64,000 nt of DNA, taken from Marinobacter qingdaonensis (lineage in GTDB: Bacteria > Pseudomonadota > Gammaproteobacteria > Pseudomonadales > Oleiphilaceae). Location of the stretch: positions 2,170,001 through 2,234,000 of the forward strand of contig NZ_JAYDCJ010000003.1 in NCBI RefSeq assembly GCF_034555935.1, read 5' to 3'. The position numbers were made by a program, and so were the translations under genes. The notes beneath the pieces were generated by a model, which was given only the letters and a program-made list of their open reading frames with translations, had not been told where the DNA came from and ran no database searches. Of this stretch, positions 1-10,370 are shown piece after piece. How positions within the stretch are numbered: the first letter of the stretch is position 1; every line of letters starts with the position of its first letter.

Positions 1-308
1 GTGCCATGCAGACGGTCTTGAATTCCGAATTTACCCTGGGTCTGGTGACCAGCGACGAGCAGGCACAGAATCTTCCGAAAGAGCTGGAGCCGTTCCTGAC
101 GGACGATTTCAGCGCGGACCTCTGGTCCTTGGTCGAAGACGAGTTGTTGCTGGTGCTGCCGGCCTTCCCGTTGCACGAGCGGGCCGAATGTCCGGCACGG
201 GAAGACCTCGAGGCCTACGAGCCCGACGGCGAACCTGAGCAGCCGGACGAGCCGCAAAAAGAGAACCCGTTCAGCGTGCTGGCGGATCTCAAGAAGACGA
301 AACATTAA
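1..308 (+). CDS. yceD: YceD/DUF177 family protein, 3' part (cut by window start)
   Basis: This is the C-terminal part of the DUF177 (YceD) protein encoded just upstream of rpmF in most bacteria. The open frame runs in from base 3 with no stop, and the first ATG (base 6) lies inside the protein, so the true start is outside the window. The visible stretch has the family's SEFTLGLV segment followed by an acidic region and the C-terminal ENPFSVLADLK motif. The family is linked to 23S rRNA and L32 biogenesis in plants and E. coli; the exact role is not settled. It is 79 nt upstream of rpmF and probably co-transcribed. Confidence 0.9.
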   Translation, partial: AMQTVLNSEFTLGLVTSDEQAQNLPKELEPFLTDDFSADLWSLVEDELLLVLPAFPLHERAECPAREDLEAYEPDGEPEQPDEPQKENPFSVLADLKKTKH

Positions 309-387
309 GCAGGTGCGGGCTCCGCTGGGAGTCGGCGCAGTACATCGAACACACGTTTATTCACGTTAACAGGTCAGGAGCATAATC

Positions 388-567
388 ATGGCTGTACAGC
401 AAAACCGTAAGACCCGTTCCAAGCGTGGCATGCGCCGTTCACACGACGCGCTGAGTGCCGCCGCTCTGTCCACCGATCCGACCACCGGTGAAGTTCATCG
501 TCGTCACCACGTGTCTCCGGATGGCTTCTACCGCGGCAAGCAGGTCGTAGAAGCACGCGACGAGTAA
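388..567 (+). CDS. rpmF: 50S ribosomal protein L32
   Basis: The 59-residue product begins [20 protein letters not shown], nearly identical to E. coli L32, a large-subunit protein near the peptidyl-transferase exit region. It lacks the zinc-binding CxxC pairs, so it is the zinc-independent (C-) form. An AGGAG ribosome site lies at 375-379, about 8 nt from the ATG. The gene sits between yceD and plsX, the usual arrangement that couples ribosome and phospholipid synthesis. Confidence 0.97.
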   Translation: MAVQQNRKTRSKRGMRRSHDALSAAALSTDPTTGEVHRRHHVSPDGFYRGKQVVEARDE

Positions 568-609
568 TTCGTAGCTAGAAGGCGCCGCCCTGTGTCAGAT
601 GGAGAAACG

Positions 610-1611
610 GTGAAGCCGGTCACCATCGCGATTGACGCCATGAGCGGCGACCGCGGCGCGTCCGTAGTGGTTGCTGCGGCGCTGGACGCGGTACGCGAAA
701 ACGAAGCCTTGAGTCTTGTTCTGGTGGGAATTCGGAGTGAGCTCGAGGCTTTGTTGCGTGATGGGCATGCCCGGATTCGCATCGTCGAAGCGGCGGATGT
801 GGTGCGCATGAACGAGCGCCCGTCCCATGCCCTGAGGCACAAGAAGAATTCCTCCATGGCCATTGCCCTCAGCCTGGTCCGTGACGGTGAGGCGCAGGGT
901 TGCGTCAGTGCCGGCAACACCGGAGCGTTGATGGCCTTTGGCCGGTCCATCATCCGGATGTACCCGGGCATCGAGCGGCCGGCCATTTCCAAACTGATTC
1001 CTTCCCTGCGTGGCCGCTGCCACGTGCTGGATCTCGGTGCCAACGTCGATTCCACCGCAGAAAACCTGTACCAGTATGCCCTGATGGGGTCGCTCATGGC
1101 CTCGGCCGTGTCCCGCCAGTCGGACCCGCGGGTGGCGTTGCTGAACGTGGGCGAGGAGGAGATCAAGGGCAATGAGCAGGTGCGGCTGGCGTCCCACATG
1201 CTGGCCCAGTGCGACACCCTGAATTACATCGGTTATGTCGAAGGCAGTGACCTGTTCCGGGACGTCGCCGATGTGGTGGTGTGTGACGGTTTCGTCGGCA
1301 ACATCGCCCTGAAAACCGGTGAGGGCGTCGCCGGCCTGCTGATCGAGCTGATGGAGCAGTCCTTTACCCGTACCCTCTATGGCAAATTCGTTGGCCTGCT
1401 GGCTCGGCCTATCATCGGCCGCCTGCTGCGTTTGATGGATCCGTCTCGCCACAATGGCGCCAGCCTGCTGGGCCTGCAGGGGGTGGTGATCAAAAGTCAC
1501 GGCAACGCCAACGAGCGGGCGATGCTGGCGGCCATCCGTCAGGCCGTGCGCGAGGTCGAGCTGGAAGTGCCGCGACGCATCAATGAGCGCCTAGACGATC
1601 TGATGCTCTGA
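610..1611 (+). CDS. plsX: Phosphate acyltransferase PlsX
   Basis: PlsX converts acyl-ACP and phosphate to acyl-phosphate, the donor used by PlsY in phosphatidic acid synthesis; it is a peripheral membrane enzyme. The N-terminal IAIDAMSGDRG motif, the central CVSAGNTGALMA segment, and DGFVGNIALKTGEG are typical. Two GTG starts are in frame, at 592 and 610. I prefer 610 because GGAGA at 601-605 is well placed and the protein then aligns without overhang to E. coli PlsX (333 residues). fabH, which follows plsX in E. coli, is absent; fabD comes next after 112 nt. Confidence 0.95.
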   Translation: MKPVTIAIDAMSGDRGASVVVAAALDAVRENEALSLVLVGIRSELEALLRDGHARIRIVEAADVVRMNERPSHALRHKKNSSMAIALSLVRDGEAQGCVSAGNTGALMAFGRSIIRMYPGIERPAISKLIPSLRGRCHVLDLGANVDSTAENLYQYALMGSLMASAVSRQSDPRVALLNVGEEEIKGNEQVRLASHMLAQCDTLNYIGYVEGSDLFRDVADVVVCDGFVGNIALKTGEGVAGLLIELMEQSFTRTLYGKFVGLLARPIIGRLLRLMDPSRHNGASLLGLQGVVIKSHGNANERAMLAAIRQAVREVELEVPRRINERLDDLML

Positions 1612-1723
1612 CCGACCGCGACTAAAGTCTGTCGGGTACTGGCCGTGTATTCCGGGGAAAATCGCCTACCTTGTACTATTGGCTAATCTCCCGTAACCCT
1701 CCAATGACGTTAAGATCCCGCTT

Positions 1724-2662
1724 ATGAAATCAGCCTTTATTTTTCCCGGTCAAGGATCCCAGTCTGTTGGCATGCTCTCCGCAGCAGCCGAAGCCTGGCC
1801 CATCATTAGCGAAACCTTCGCCGAGGCCTCCGAGGCGCTCGGTTACGACCTCTGGCACCTGTGCCAGAAGGGCCCGGCGGAGGAACTGAATCAAACCATG
1901 GTTACCCAGCCGGCTCTGCTGACAGCCAGTGTGGCCCTCTGGCGTCAGTGGTTCGTGGCCGGTGGCCACAAGCCTGCATTCGTCGCCGGTCACAGCCTGG
2001 GTGAGTACAGTGCCCTGGTGGCGGCGGAAAGCCTCGACTTCGTCGACGCGGTCCAACTGGTGCGCCTGCGCGGCGAACTGATGCAGGATGCCGTGCCTGC
2101 CGGTGAAGGCAAGATGGCGGCCATTCTCGGCCTCGACGACGGCGATGTGGTCGCCGCCTGCGAGGCTGCGGCCCAGGGCGATGTCGTGGCTGCGGTCAAC
2201 TTCAACGCGCCGGGTCAGGTGGTGATTGCCGGTTCCGCCGCGGCGGTGGAGCGTGCCATCGAAGCCTGCAAAGAGAAGGGCGCGCGCAAGGCCATGCCGC
2301 TGCCGGTCAGTGTGCCGTCGCACTGTGCGTTGATGAGAGGCGCCGCAGAAAAGCTGGCGGAAGCGCTGGAAGACGTGCGCTTTAATGACGCTGTCATACC
2401 GGTTATACAAAATGTTAACGCCGGTGCCGAAACGGATTCCGATACACTCAAGGCCAATTTGCTGAAGCAGCTCTATTCGCCGGTACTGTGGACGGATTCG
2501 GTACGTACACTGGTCAGCAGCGGCGTCGAGGTTGCCGTTGAATGCGGCACCGGCAAGGTGCTCGCTGGCTTGATCAAACGCATTGAACGTGGCCTGCCGG
2601 TGCACAGCATCGAGGATCCGGATTCATTGGCGAAAGCGCTGGACGCATTCGATCAGTCCTAA
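1724..2662 (+). CDS. fabD: Malonyl-CoA:ACP transacylase
   Basis: FabD moves malonyl from CoA to the ACP phosphopantetheine arm, giving the extender unit for type II fatty acid synthesis in the cytoplasm. The 312-residue protein has the N-terminal FPGQGSQ loop, the nucleophile motif GHSLGEYSA (Ser about residue 91) and the catalytic His in PVSVPSHCAL. No strong ribosome site precedes the ATG. The gene is followed by fabG after 16 nt, so both are likely on one transcript. Confidence 0.96.
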   Translation: MKSAFIFPGQGSQSVGMLSAAAEAWPIISETFAEASEALGYDLWHLCQKGPAEELNQTMVTQPALLTASVALWRQWFVAGGHKPAFVAGHSLGEYSALVAAESLDFVDAVQLVRLRGELMQDAVPAGEGKMAAILGLDDGDVVAACEAAAQGDVVAAVNFNAPGQVVIAGSAAAVERAIEACKEKGARKAMPLPVSVPSHCALMRGAAEKLAEALEDVRFNDAVIPVIQNVNAGAETDSDTLKANLLKQLYSPVLWTDSVRTLVSSGVEVAVECGTGKVLAGLIKRIERGLPVHSIEDPDSLAKALDAFDQS

Positions 2663-2678
2663 CGAAAGGGAGTTTTTC

Positions 2679-3422
2679 ATGTCTCTGGAAGGCAAAACCG
2701 CACTGGTGACCGGTGCGACGCGCGGTATCGGCAAGGCCATCGCCCGGGTACTGGGCGAGCAGGGCGCCGAAGTGGTGGGCACAGCCACCAGTCCCGAGGG
2801 TGCCGAAACCATCTCCAACGATCTGAAGGCCGCCGGCCTGAAGGGCTACGGCATCGTGATGAACGTTGCCGACCCAGGCAGCATCGATGCCGGCCTGAAG
2901 GCCATCACCGAGAAATCCGGTGCGCCCCACATCCTGGTCAACAACGCCGGGATCACCCGCGACAACCTGCTGATGCGCATGAAGGACGACGACTGGGCGT
3001 CGGTTCTGGAAACCAACCTGTCCAGCGTCTACCGCACCAGCAAGGCGGTGCTGCGTGGCATGGCCAAGGCGCGCTGGGGTCGGATCATCAACATCAGTTC
3101 CGTGGTGGCTGGCATGGGTAACCCGGGCCAGGGCAACTACTGCGCCGCCAAGGCCGGGGTAGAAGGCTTCACCCGCAGCCTGGCGAAAGAGATGTCGAAC
3201 CGTGGCATTACCGCCAACTGTGTGGCGCCCGGGTTTATTGACACTGATATGACAAAAAAACTGGACGACAAGCAGCGTGGGGCTATGCTGGAAATCATAC
3301 CCGCTGGTCGTCTGGGTGAGCCGGAGGAAGTCGCAGCCGTGGTTGCCTTCCTGGCTTCAGATGCAGCCGGTTACGTGAGCGGCGAGACCATTCACGTGAA
3401 CGGCGGAATGTACATGGGCTAG
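2679..3422 (+). CDS. fabG: 3-oxoacyl-ACP reductase FabG
   Basis: FabG is the NADPH-dependent ketoacyl-ACP reductase of fatty acid elongation, a short-chain dehydrogenase. The 247-residue protein shows the TGATRGIGK cofactor loop, the NNAG motif, Ser in INISSVV and the YxxxK pair (NYCAAKAG), and ends in the usual HVNGGMYMG. The ATG at 2679 has AAAGGGA at 2665-2671; the frame stays open upstream into fabD, but only this start gives a normal N-terminus. Confidence 0.96.
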   Translation: MSLEGKTALVTGATRGIGKAIARVLGEQGAEVVGTATSPEGAETISNDLKAAGLKGYGIVMNVADPGSIDAGLKAITEKSGAPHILVNNAGITRDNLLMRMKDDDWASVLETNLSSVYRTSKAVLRGMAKARWGRIINISSVVAGMGNPGQGNYCAAKAGVEGFTRSLAKEMSNRGITANCVAPGFIDTDMTKKLDDKQRGAMLEIIPAGRLGEPEEVAAVVAFLASDAAGYVSGETIHVNGGMYMG

Positions 3423-3482
3423 GCGACAGCGGTTGCTCGATTGCAACCCCTTGTCGCACAACATGTTTAACCGAATCCCTGC

Positions 3483-3511
3483 TTGTTTGCGGGTAGGGTT
3501 TAATCTAAACT
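3483..3511 (+). promoter_or_regulatory. Candidate sigma-70 promoter of acpP
   Basis: TTGTTT (3483-3488) and TAAACT (3506-3511) are separated by 17 nt in the 133-nt gap between fabG and acpP. A separate promoter would fit the need for much more ACP than fatty-acid enzymes. The match to consensus is only moderate. Confidence 0.35.
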
Positions 3512-3555
3512 GGCAGCACTTGAGTTGCTTGGACGATACACAAAGTGAGGACATT

Positions 3556-3789
3556 ATGAGTACAGTTGAAGAGCGCGTGAAGAAGATTGTTTGTGAACAG
3601 CTGGGCGTTAAGGAGTCCGAAGTTCAGAACACTTCTTCTTTTGTAGAGGATCTTGGCGCTGACTCACTGGACACCGTTGAGCTGGTCATGGCACTGGAAG
3701 AGGAATTCGAAACCGAGATTCCCGATGAAGAAGCCGAGAAGCTGGCCAGTGTTCAGGACGCGATCGACTACATTGTCGCGCACACCTGA
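3556..3789 (+). CDS. acpP: Acyl carrier protein
   Basis: ACP is the small acidic carrier of growing acyl chains. The 77-residue product holds the DSL motif (Ser37), where 4'-phosphopantetheine is attached, in [12 protein letters not shown]. The ATG at 3556 follows GTGAGG at 3545-3550; the frame is open further upstream, but that extension is not ACP-like. A strong terminator follows at 3818-3856. Confidence 0.98.
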   Translation: MSTVEERVKKIVCEQLGVKESEVQNTSSFVEDLGADSLDTVELVMALEEEFETEIPDEEAEKLASVQDAIDYIVAHT

Positions 3790-3817
3790 TACTCTGCAGT
3801 CGTAAAAGCCAGGCAAG

Positions 3818-3856
3818 AAGCCGTCCTTGATATCATACGAAGGACGGCTTTTTTAT
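3818..3856 (+). terminator. Rho-independent terminator after acpP
   Basis: The arms AAGCCGTCCTT and AAGGACGGCTT enclose an 11-nt loop and are followed by a T run. It lies between acpP and fabF, so fabF expression depends on read-through or its own promoter. Confidence 0.85.
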
Positions 3857-3919
3857 TGGCTGACATTCCGGTTTTAACGGCGCTGTGGCGCACCAGAAAC
3901 GTTTCAGGTGAATGAGGAT

Positions 3920-5167
3920 ATGAGCAAACGACGGGTTGTCATCACGGGCATGGGCATGTTGTCGCCGCTGGGCAACGACGTGCAGAGTTCCTGGGAGGGC
4001 GTCCAGTCCGGGCGTAGTGGCATTGGCATGATTGAGCGCTTTGACGCTTCCGGCTATTCCACCCGCATCGGCGGCGCGATCAAGAATCTGGATCTTGAGC
4101 CCTGGTTGTCTAGCAAGGAAGCCAGAAAGCTCGACGCCTTTATTCATTACGGCCTGATTGCCGCCCAGCAGGCGGTCGACGACAGTGGTCTGGCCGACTA
4201 CGACGGCCTCGACAAGGACCGCGCCGGTATCGCCATCGGTTCCGGAATCGGCGGCCTGGAGTACATTGAAAAGAACGTGATCACCATGGAGAAGTCGGGC
4301 CCGCGCAAGGTGTCTCCGTTCTTCGTGCCCGCGTCGGTGATCAACATGATTTCCGGTAACGCCGCCATCCGCTTTGGCTACCGCGGCCCGAACATCGCGA
4401 TTGTGACCGCCTGTACCACCGGTACCCACAACATCGGCTACGCCGCCCGGACCATCGCCTACGGCGACGCCGATGTGATGCTGGCAGGCGGCTCGGAAAT
4501 GGCCACCACCCGCACCGGCATTGCCGCCTTTTCCGCGGCCCGGGCGCTGTCTACGCGCAACGAGGAACCGGAGAAGGCCAGTCGGCCCTGGGATCGTGAG
4601 CGTGACGGCTTTGTGCTCAGCGACGGCGCCGGTGTCATGGTGCTGGAAGACCTGGAGCACGCCCGCAAGCGGGGCGCGACCATCTATGGCGAGATCGTTG
4701 GCTTCGGTATGAGCGACGACGCCCACCACATTACCGCACCCCCGGAGACCGGCGAGGGCGCGGCCCGTTCGATGAAGAACGCCCTGCGCGACGCCGGTCT
4801 GGATCCGGCCCAGGTCGACTACATCAACGCCCACGGCACCTCCACCCAGGTCGGAGACGTGGCCGAGGTGGCGGCGGTGAAGAGCGTGTTTGGTGACCAC
4901 GCCAGCAAGCTCGCAATGAGCAGCACCAAGTCCATGACCGGCCACCTGCTGGGCGCCGCCGGTGCCGTGGAAGGCATCTTCTCGGTGCTGGCGCTCCGCG
5001 ATGGCGTGCTGCCCCCGACCATCAATCTGGACAATCCGGACGAGGGCTGTGACCTGGACTTTGTCGCCAACCAGAGCCGGAAGTCGGATGCCCGGGTGGC
5101 GCTGTCCAACTCCTTCGGGTTTGGCGGTACCAACGGCACCCTGATCTTCCGTCGCTTCGAGGACTGA
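3920..5167 (+). CDS. fabF: Beta-ketoacyl-ACP synthase II
   Basis: FabF condenses malonyl-ACP with acyl-ACP and elongates palmitoleate in the cold in E. coli. The protein contains the thiolase-fold Cys in [10 protein letters not shown] (about residue 165 from this start), the two active-site His motifs NAHGTST and GHLLGAAGA, and the C-terminal [11 protein letters not shown] place the start at ATG 3920 because [10 protein letters not shown] matches the family start; an in-frame GTG at 3908 would add four residues and cannot be ruled out. Confidence 0.95.
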   Translation: MSKRRVVITGMGMLSPLGNDVQSSWEGVQSGRSGIGMIERFDASGYSTRIGGAIKNLDLEPWLSSKEARKLDAFIHYGLIAAQQAVDDSGLADYDGLDKDRAGIAIGSGIGGLEYIEKNVITMEKSGPRKVSPFFVPASVINMISGNAAIRFGYRGPNIAIVTACTTGTHNIGYAARTIAYGDADVMLAGGSEMATTRTGIAAFSAARALSTRNEEPEKASRPWDRERDGFVLSDGAGVMVLEDLEHARKRGATIYGEIVGFGMSDDAHHITAPPETGEGAARSMKNALRDAGLDPAQVDYINAHGTSTQVGDVAEVAAVKSVFGDHASKLAMSSTKSMTGHLLGAAGAVEGIFSVLALRDGVLPPTINLDNPDEGCDLDFVANQSRKSDARVALSNSFGFGGTNGTLIFRRFED

Positions 5168-5175
5168 CCCGGGCC

Positions 5176-5991
5176 ATGCCCCATGTGTTCTGGGCCGACG
5201 AGCAGGGGCTGCCCGCGACCGATCGCGGGCTGGCCTACGGCGACGGGCTGTTCGAGACCATCCGGATGCAGGGGCGCCAGGGGCTGTTGCTGTCCCGCCA
5301 TCTGGCTCGCCTGACCCGGGATGCGGCCCGGCTCGGTATTCCGGTGTCGCGGCGCGACCTGCAATCGGTCTGCGCGCGCGCCGTCGAGCGCTGGCCCCGA
5401 TCGGACGACGAGGGCTGGGTGCTGAAACTGACCCTCACCCGCGGTGCCGGCGGCCGGGGCTACCGGGCCGACCCGGGTATGACCCCGAACCTCTTGGTGT
5501 CTGCCGCGCCGCTGCCACCCATGCCGGACCCGGCCGGAGTGGTGGCCGATTTTTCCCGGGTCCCGCTGACCGTCAATCCGCTGCTGGCCGGCATCAAATC
5601 CCTCAACCGCCTGGAGCAGGTCATGGCGGCCCAGGACATCCAGGGCTCCCTGTTTGAAGTCCTGATGTCCAACGCCCGGGGCGAGCTGGTCGAAGGCACG
5701 CGTACCAATGTGCTGCTGAAAACCAGTCTCGGCTGGGTCACCCCGCCGGCATCGACCCTGGCTGTGGCCGGGGTGTTGCGGGAGTGGCTGTTGGAGCGGC
5801 TACGCGCCCGCGGTGAGCCGGTTCTCGAGCAACCGATCACCATGGCCGATGTGACCGGCCCGGAGTGCCAGGGGCTGTTCCTGCTCAACAGCGTGCTCGG
5901 CGTGGTGCCGGTTCGCACCCTGGCCGATCATGATTTGCCTGTCGATACCGGACTTGCGACAATCTTCAACCCTCTGGAACTACTGGAATAA
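5176..5991 (+). CDS. pabC: 4-amino-4-deoxychorismate lyase
   Basis: PabC is a PLP enzyme of fold type IV that splits aminodeoxychorismate into p-aminobenzoate and pyruvate for folate synthesis. The 271-residue protein shows the RGLAYGDGLFETIR start region, the likely PLP lysine in GIKSLNRLEQ (Lys141), and the C-terminal substrate loop LFLLNSVLGVVPV. It begins 8 nt after fabF and ends 5 nt before mltG, the common fabF-pabC-mltG-tmk order. Confidence 0.92.
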   Translation: MPHVFWADEQGLPATDRGLAYGDGLFETIRMQGRQGLLLSRHLARLTRDAARLGIPVSRRDLQSVCARAVERWPRSDDEGWVLKLTLTRGAGGRGYRADPGMTPNLLVSAAPLPPMPDPAGVVADFSRVPLTVNPLLAGIKSLNRLEQVMAAQDIQGSLFEVLMSNARGELVEGTRTNVLLKTSLGWVTPPASTLAVAGVLREWLLERLRARGEPVLEQPITMADVTGPECQGLFLLNSVLGVVPVRTLADHDLPVDTGLATIFNPLELLE

Positions 5992-5996
5992 AACCC

Positions 5997-7684
<1,688 letters not shown>

Positions 7685-7687
<3 letters not shown>

Positions 7688-7708
7688 TTGAGTAATATTA
7701 TCAATTAT
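7685..7708. promoter_or_regulatory. AT-rich inverted repeat upstream of the araC-type gene
   Basis: TAATTGA (7685-7691) and TCAATTA (7701-7707) flank the small palindrome TAATATTA (7693-7700), with one unpaired base. It is the only AT-rich patch in the area, touches the tmk stop and ends about 20 nt before the AraC-family start. It may be an operator or promoter element; there is no T run to make it a terminator. Confidence 0.4.
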
Positions 7709-7726
7709 TAAGGTGCGCTTGCGTCT

Positions 7727-8494
7727 ATGTTAGATGCTCGACTAATGGAGTTGCCGACCACATCCCATCAGCATTGCCATGGGCATCACCAGATTGTGGT
7801 GGGAGTGAAGGGCGAGGCAGTCGTAAGCGTCGAAGGCAGGGGATCCCAGCTCAACACATGGAAAGCCTGCCTGGTCCCTACCGGGGCGTGGCACGACTAT
7901 TGTGGTGATCAGCAGAACCACGTTCTGGTTATCAACCTCAACCCTGCCAGCCCCATGACCTCGTCTCCTTCTCATGCTGACTATGAGCAGATGATGCGGG
8001 TCTTCGAAAAGCCGCGCACGATCCACATGGATAGCCAACTGCACGGAATGGTTCAATTCGCAGCAAATGAATTCGACCGTGCCCCCGAGAACGTCACGCT
8101 TCATGGACATCTGGCCGCCAGTATTCTGTATTGCATGGCGGATCGGATCGTCGATCGGTCGGTTCACCATCCCAGTCGTCACAGCCTCAATCTCGACGCC
8201 ATCCAGCGTTACATCATCGCGAATCTCCACCGGAAGATTTCAGTCAAGGAACTGGCGGATGAAGCCTGCCTGGGGGTGAGTCGTTTTTATGAAGTCTTTC
8301 GGGATGTCGCTGGTATCACGCCCCACCAATTTCTTCTTCAGATTCGTCTCGATCAGGCGGTTAATCTGCTGGCCTCAACGTCACTCTCTGTCTCGGAAAT
8401 CAGTTATCGATCAGGTTTTTCGTCGCAGAGCGCCCTGACCAATTCGTTGCGCAAACACAAAGGGATTACACCGGCCAAATTACAGGCCAGGTGA
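7727..8494 (+). CDS. AraC-family transcriptional regulator with cupin-type sensor
   Basis: The 255-residue protein has an N-terminal His-rich cupin-like region (HQHCHGHHQIVVGVKGE...) and a C-terminal AraC DNA-binding domain (about residues 155-250). Both helix-turn-helix units are visible: VKELADEACLGVSRFYEVF and SVSEISYRSGFSSQSAL. It stands directly in front of a PutP-type symporter on the same strand, so it probably controls that gene. P. aeruginosa PruR, an AraC protein that controls put genes, is a possible parallel, but no putA is present here and the inducer is unknown. TAAGG about 7709 is its likely ribosome site. Confidence 0.88.
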   Translation: MLDARLMELPTTSHQHCHGHHQIVVGVKGEAVVSVEGRGSQLNTWKACLVPTGAWHDYCGDQQNHVLVINLNPASPMTSSPSHADYEQMMRVFEKPRTIHMDSQLHGMVQFAANEFDRAPENVTLHGHLAASILYCMADRIVDRSVHHPSRHSLNLDAIQRYIIANLHRKISVKELADEACLGVSRFYEVFRDVAGITPHQFLLQIRLDQAVNLLASTSLSVSEISYRSGFSSQSALTNSLRKHKGITPAKLQAR

Positions 8495-8579
8495 AGAACT
8501 CGCGTGAGTGGCTCGTTCTGCGAGCCACCGAGTGCATTTCGAGCGGATACCATCCGACTCATTCAACCGGAGGAGCGTT

Positions 8580-10070
8580 ATGGCTATTGGTGTTTGGATA
8601 AGTCTGTTTGCTTACTTTGCGATCATGATCGCCATTGGCGTTTATGCGATGCGCACGTCCACGTCTTCATCGGAAGATTACATGTTGGGTGGGCGATCGC
8701 TCAGCCCCAAAGTGGCAGCCCTGTCTGCCGGTGCTTCGGACATGAGTGGTTGGTTGCTGCTGGGACTTCCGGGAGCGCTGTTCGTATCTGGTTTGGGGTC
8801 AGCGTGGATCGGTATCGGCCTTTTGGTCGGCGCGTTCTTCAACTGGACTCTGGTCGCCCCCCGGCTGCGCGAACAGACGGTTCACTATGGCAACGCCATC
8901 ACGATCCCCTCGTTTCTGGCGAACCGATTCCCCAGCCAGGCGCTCTCCCTTCGTACGGTATCGGCCATTGTCATTGTCATATTCTTCGCGGTTTACACAG
9001 CATCCGGCCTGGTTGCCGGTGGCAAGCTGTTCGAAAGTGCCTTTGCCGGCATTTTTAACTTTGGCGGCCTCAGTGACTACGCCGTCGGCATCGTGATCAC
9101 ACTGGGTGTCGTGTTGGTGTACACGGTTGTGGGCGGTTTCCTGGCGGTGAGCATGACCGACTTTGTGCAGGGCTGCATCATGATGCTGGCGCTGGTGATC
9201 ATGCCGACTGTCGTACTCTTTGGCGAAGGCGGTGGCGGGTTCGCCCAGGCATCACAGACGCTCAATGAGGTCGATCCGAATCTACTGTCCTGGACGGAAG
9301 GATTGACCATCATCGGTTGGTTGTCCGCCGTTACCTGGGGTCTGGGTTATTTCGGTCAGCCCCATATTATCGTGCGTTTCATGGCAATCCGTACCCTGAA
9401 AGACGTGCCGACGGCGCGCAATATCGGCATGAGCTGGATGGCGATCTCGCTCATCGGTGCCGTGTCTCTCGGTATCTTCGGTCGGGCTTACGCGGTTCGC
9501 AATGGCCTGGACGTTCAGGATCCGGAAACCATCTTCATCATCCTGTCTGACCTGTTGTTCCATCCGCTGATCACCGGTTTCCTCTATGCGGCACTGTTGG
9601 CGGCGGTGATGAGCACCATCTCCAGCCAGCTTCTGGTGTCATCGTCGTCACTCACGGAAGATTTCTACCGCCTGTTCCTGCGCAAGGAAGCGAGTGACCG
9701 GGAGTGCGTGAACGTCGGCCGGGGTTGCGTCGTGCTGGTGGGCCTGGTTGCTGCCACCATTGCATCGGACCCCGACTCGCAGGTGTTGGCGCTGGTCAGT
9801 AACGCCTGGGCAGGCTTCGGTGCCGCCTTTGGTCCGCTGATTATCCTGTCCCTGATGTGGCCGCGCACCAATGGCGCCGGTGCCATCGCGGGCATGATCG
9901 CCGGCGCCGCGACGGTCATGATCTGGATTTCGCTGGGATGGAACGGTGAATTCATGGGTGGTCCAGGGGTCTACGAGATCATTCCAGGATTCATTGCCGC
10001 CTGGATTGCGATCATGGTCGTGAGCCTGGCGACAGCCGATGCTGGCGAGTATCAGGCGATCTCGCGATAA
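8580..10070 (+). CDS. putP: Sodium/proline-type symporter (SSS family), first copy
   Basis: This is a 496-residue integral membrane transporter of the solute:sodium symporter family with about 13 helices. It carries the helix 2 motif SAGASDMSGWLLLGLPG (the Asp is the Na+-linked Asp55 of E. coli PutP), FGQPHIIVRFMA, and MSTISSQLLVSSSSLTEDFY, which holds the Na+-site Ser/Thr region. The ATG at 8580 has a strong AGGAG at 8571-8575; an open frame upstream is not family-like. Proline is the most likely substrate by similarity, but related SSS carriers take other solutes. A hairpin at 10109-10132 ends the unit. Confidence 0.85.
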   Translation: MAIGVWISLFAYFAIMIAIGVYAMRTSTSSSEDYMLGGRSLSPKVAALSAGASDMSGWLLLGLPGALFVSGLGSAWIGIGLLVGAFFNWTLVAPRLREQTVHYGNAITIPSFLANRFPSQALSLRTVSAIVIVIFFAVYTASGLVAGGKLFESAFAGIFNFGGLSDYAVGIVITLGVVLVYTVVGGFLAVSMTDFVQGCIMMLALVIMPTVVLFGEGGGGFAQASQTLNEVDPNLLSWTEGLTIIGWLSAVTWGLGYFGQPHIIVRFMAIRTLKDVPTARNIGMSWMAISLIGAVSLGIFGRAYAVRNGLDVQDPETIFIILSDLLFHPLITGFLYAALLAAVMSTISSQLLVSSSSLTEDFYRLFLRKEASDRECVNVGRGCVVLVGLVAATIASDPDSQVLALVSNAWAGFGAAFGPLIILSLMWPRTNGAGAIAGMIAGAATVMIWISLGWNGEFMGGPGVYEIIPGFIAAWIAIMVVSLATADAGEYQAISR

Positions 10071-10108
10071 CGCAGTGAGCACGTTGTGCTCTGATCAGGT
10101 AGATGGAC

Positions 10109-10132
10109 AAGGCTCCCGCGGGAGCCTTTTCC
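10109..10132 (+). terminator. Terminator after first putP
   Basis: AAGGCTCC and GGAGCCTT pair around CGCG and are followed by four T residues. It separates the first symporter gene from the second, which therefore needs its own promoter. Confidence 0.7.
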
Positions 10133-10370
10133 GTTCGGTCGAATCGCCCGGGGCACAACGCCTTCTGTTTTTTGGTTTTCGTGAGAAATAGGCTAATTTT
10201 AAAAAAATCTTGGTGTTTTGGAGGTTTTTTCAAAAAAAACGTAGGATTTTGCAAGTTTGTGATCCGTAGTAATACTAACGTACGCAGGTCTGAAACTCGG
10301 CCGGGAGCGTAGGGAGTCCGTTCCAAAGCCAATAATAACCAACCCAGTTAGCGCACGGGGAGAAAACTGA
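10133..10370 (+). other. AT-rich leader between the two putP genes
   Basis: No gene is visible in this roughly 300-nt gap (10071-10370). Bases 10180-10265 are strikingly A/T rich compared with the flanks and include an A7 run at 10201-10207 and a GTTTTTTC/AAAAAAAAC hairpin at 10224-10240 directly after GGAGG. The end holds the GGGGAGA ribosome site of the second symporter about 7 nt before its ATG. I infer promoter and leader functions but cannot pick out convincing -35/-10 boxes. Confidence 0.4.
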
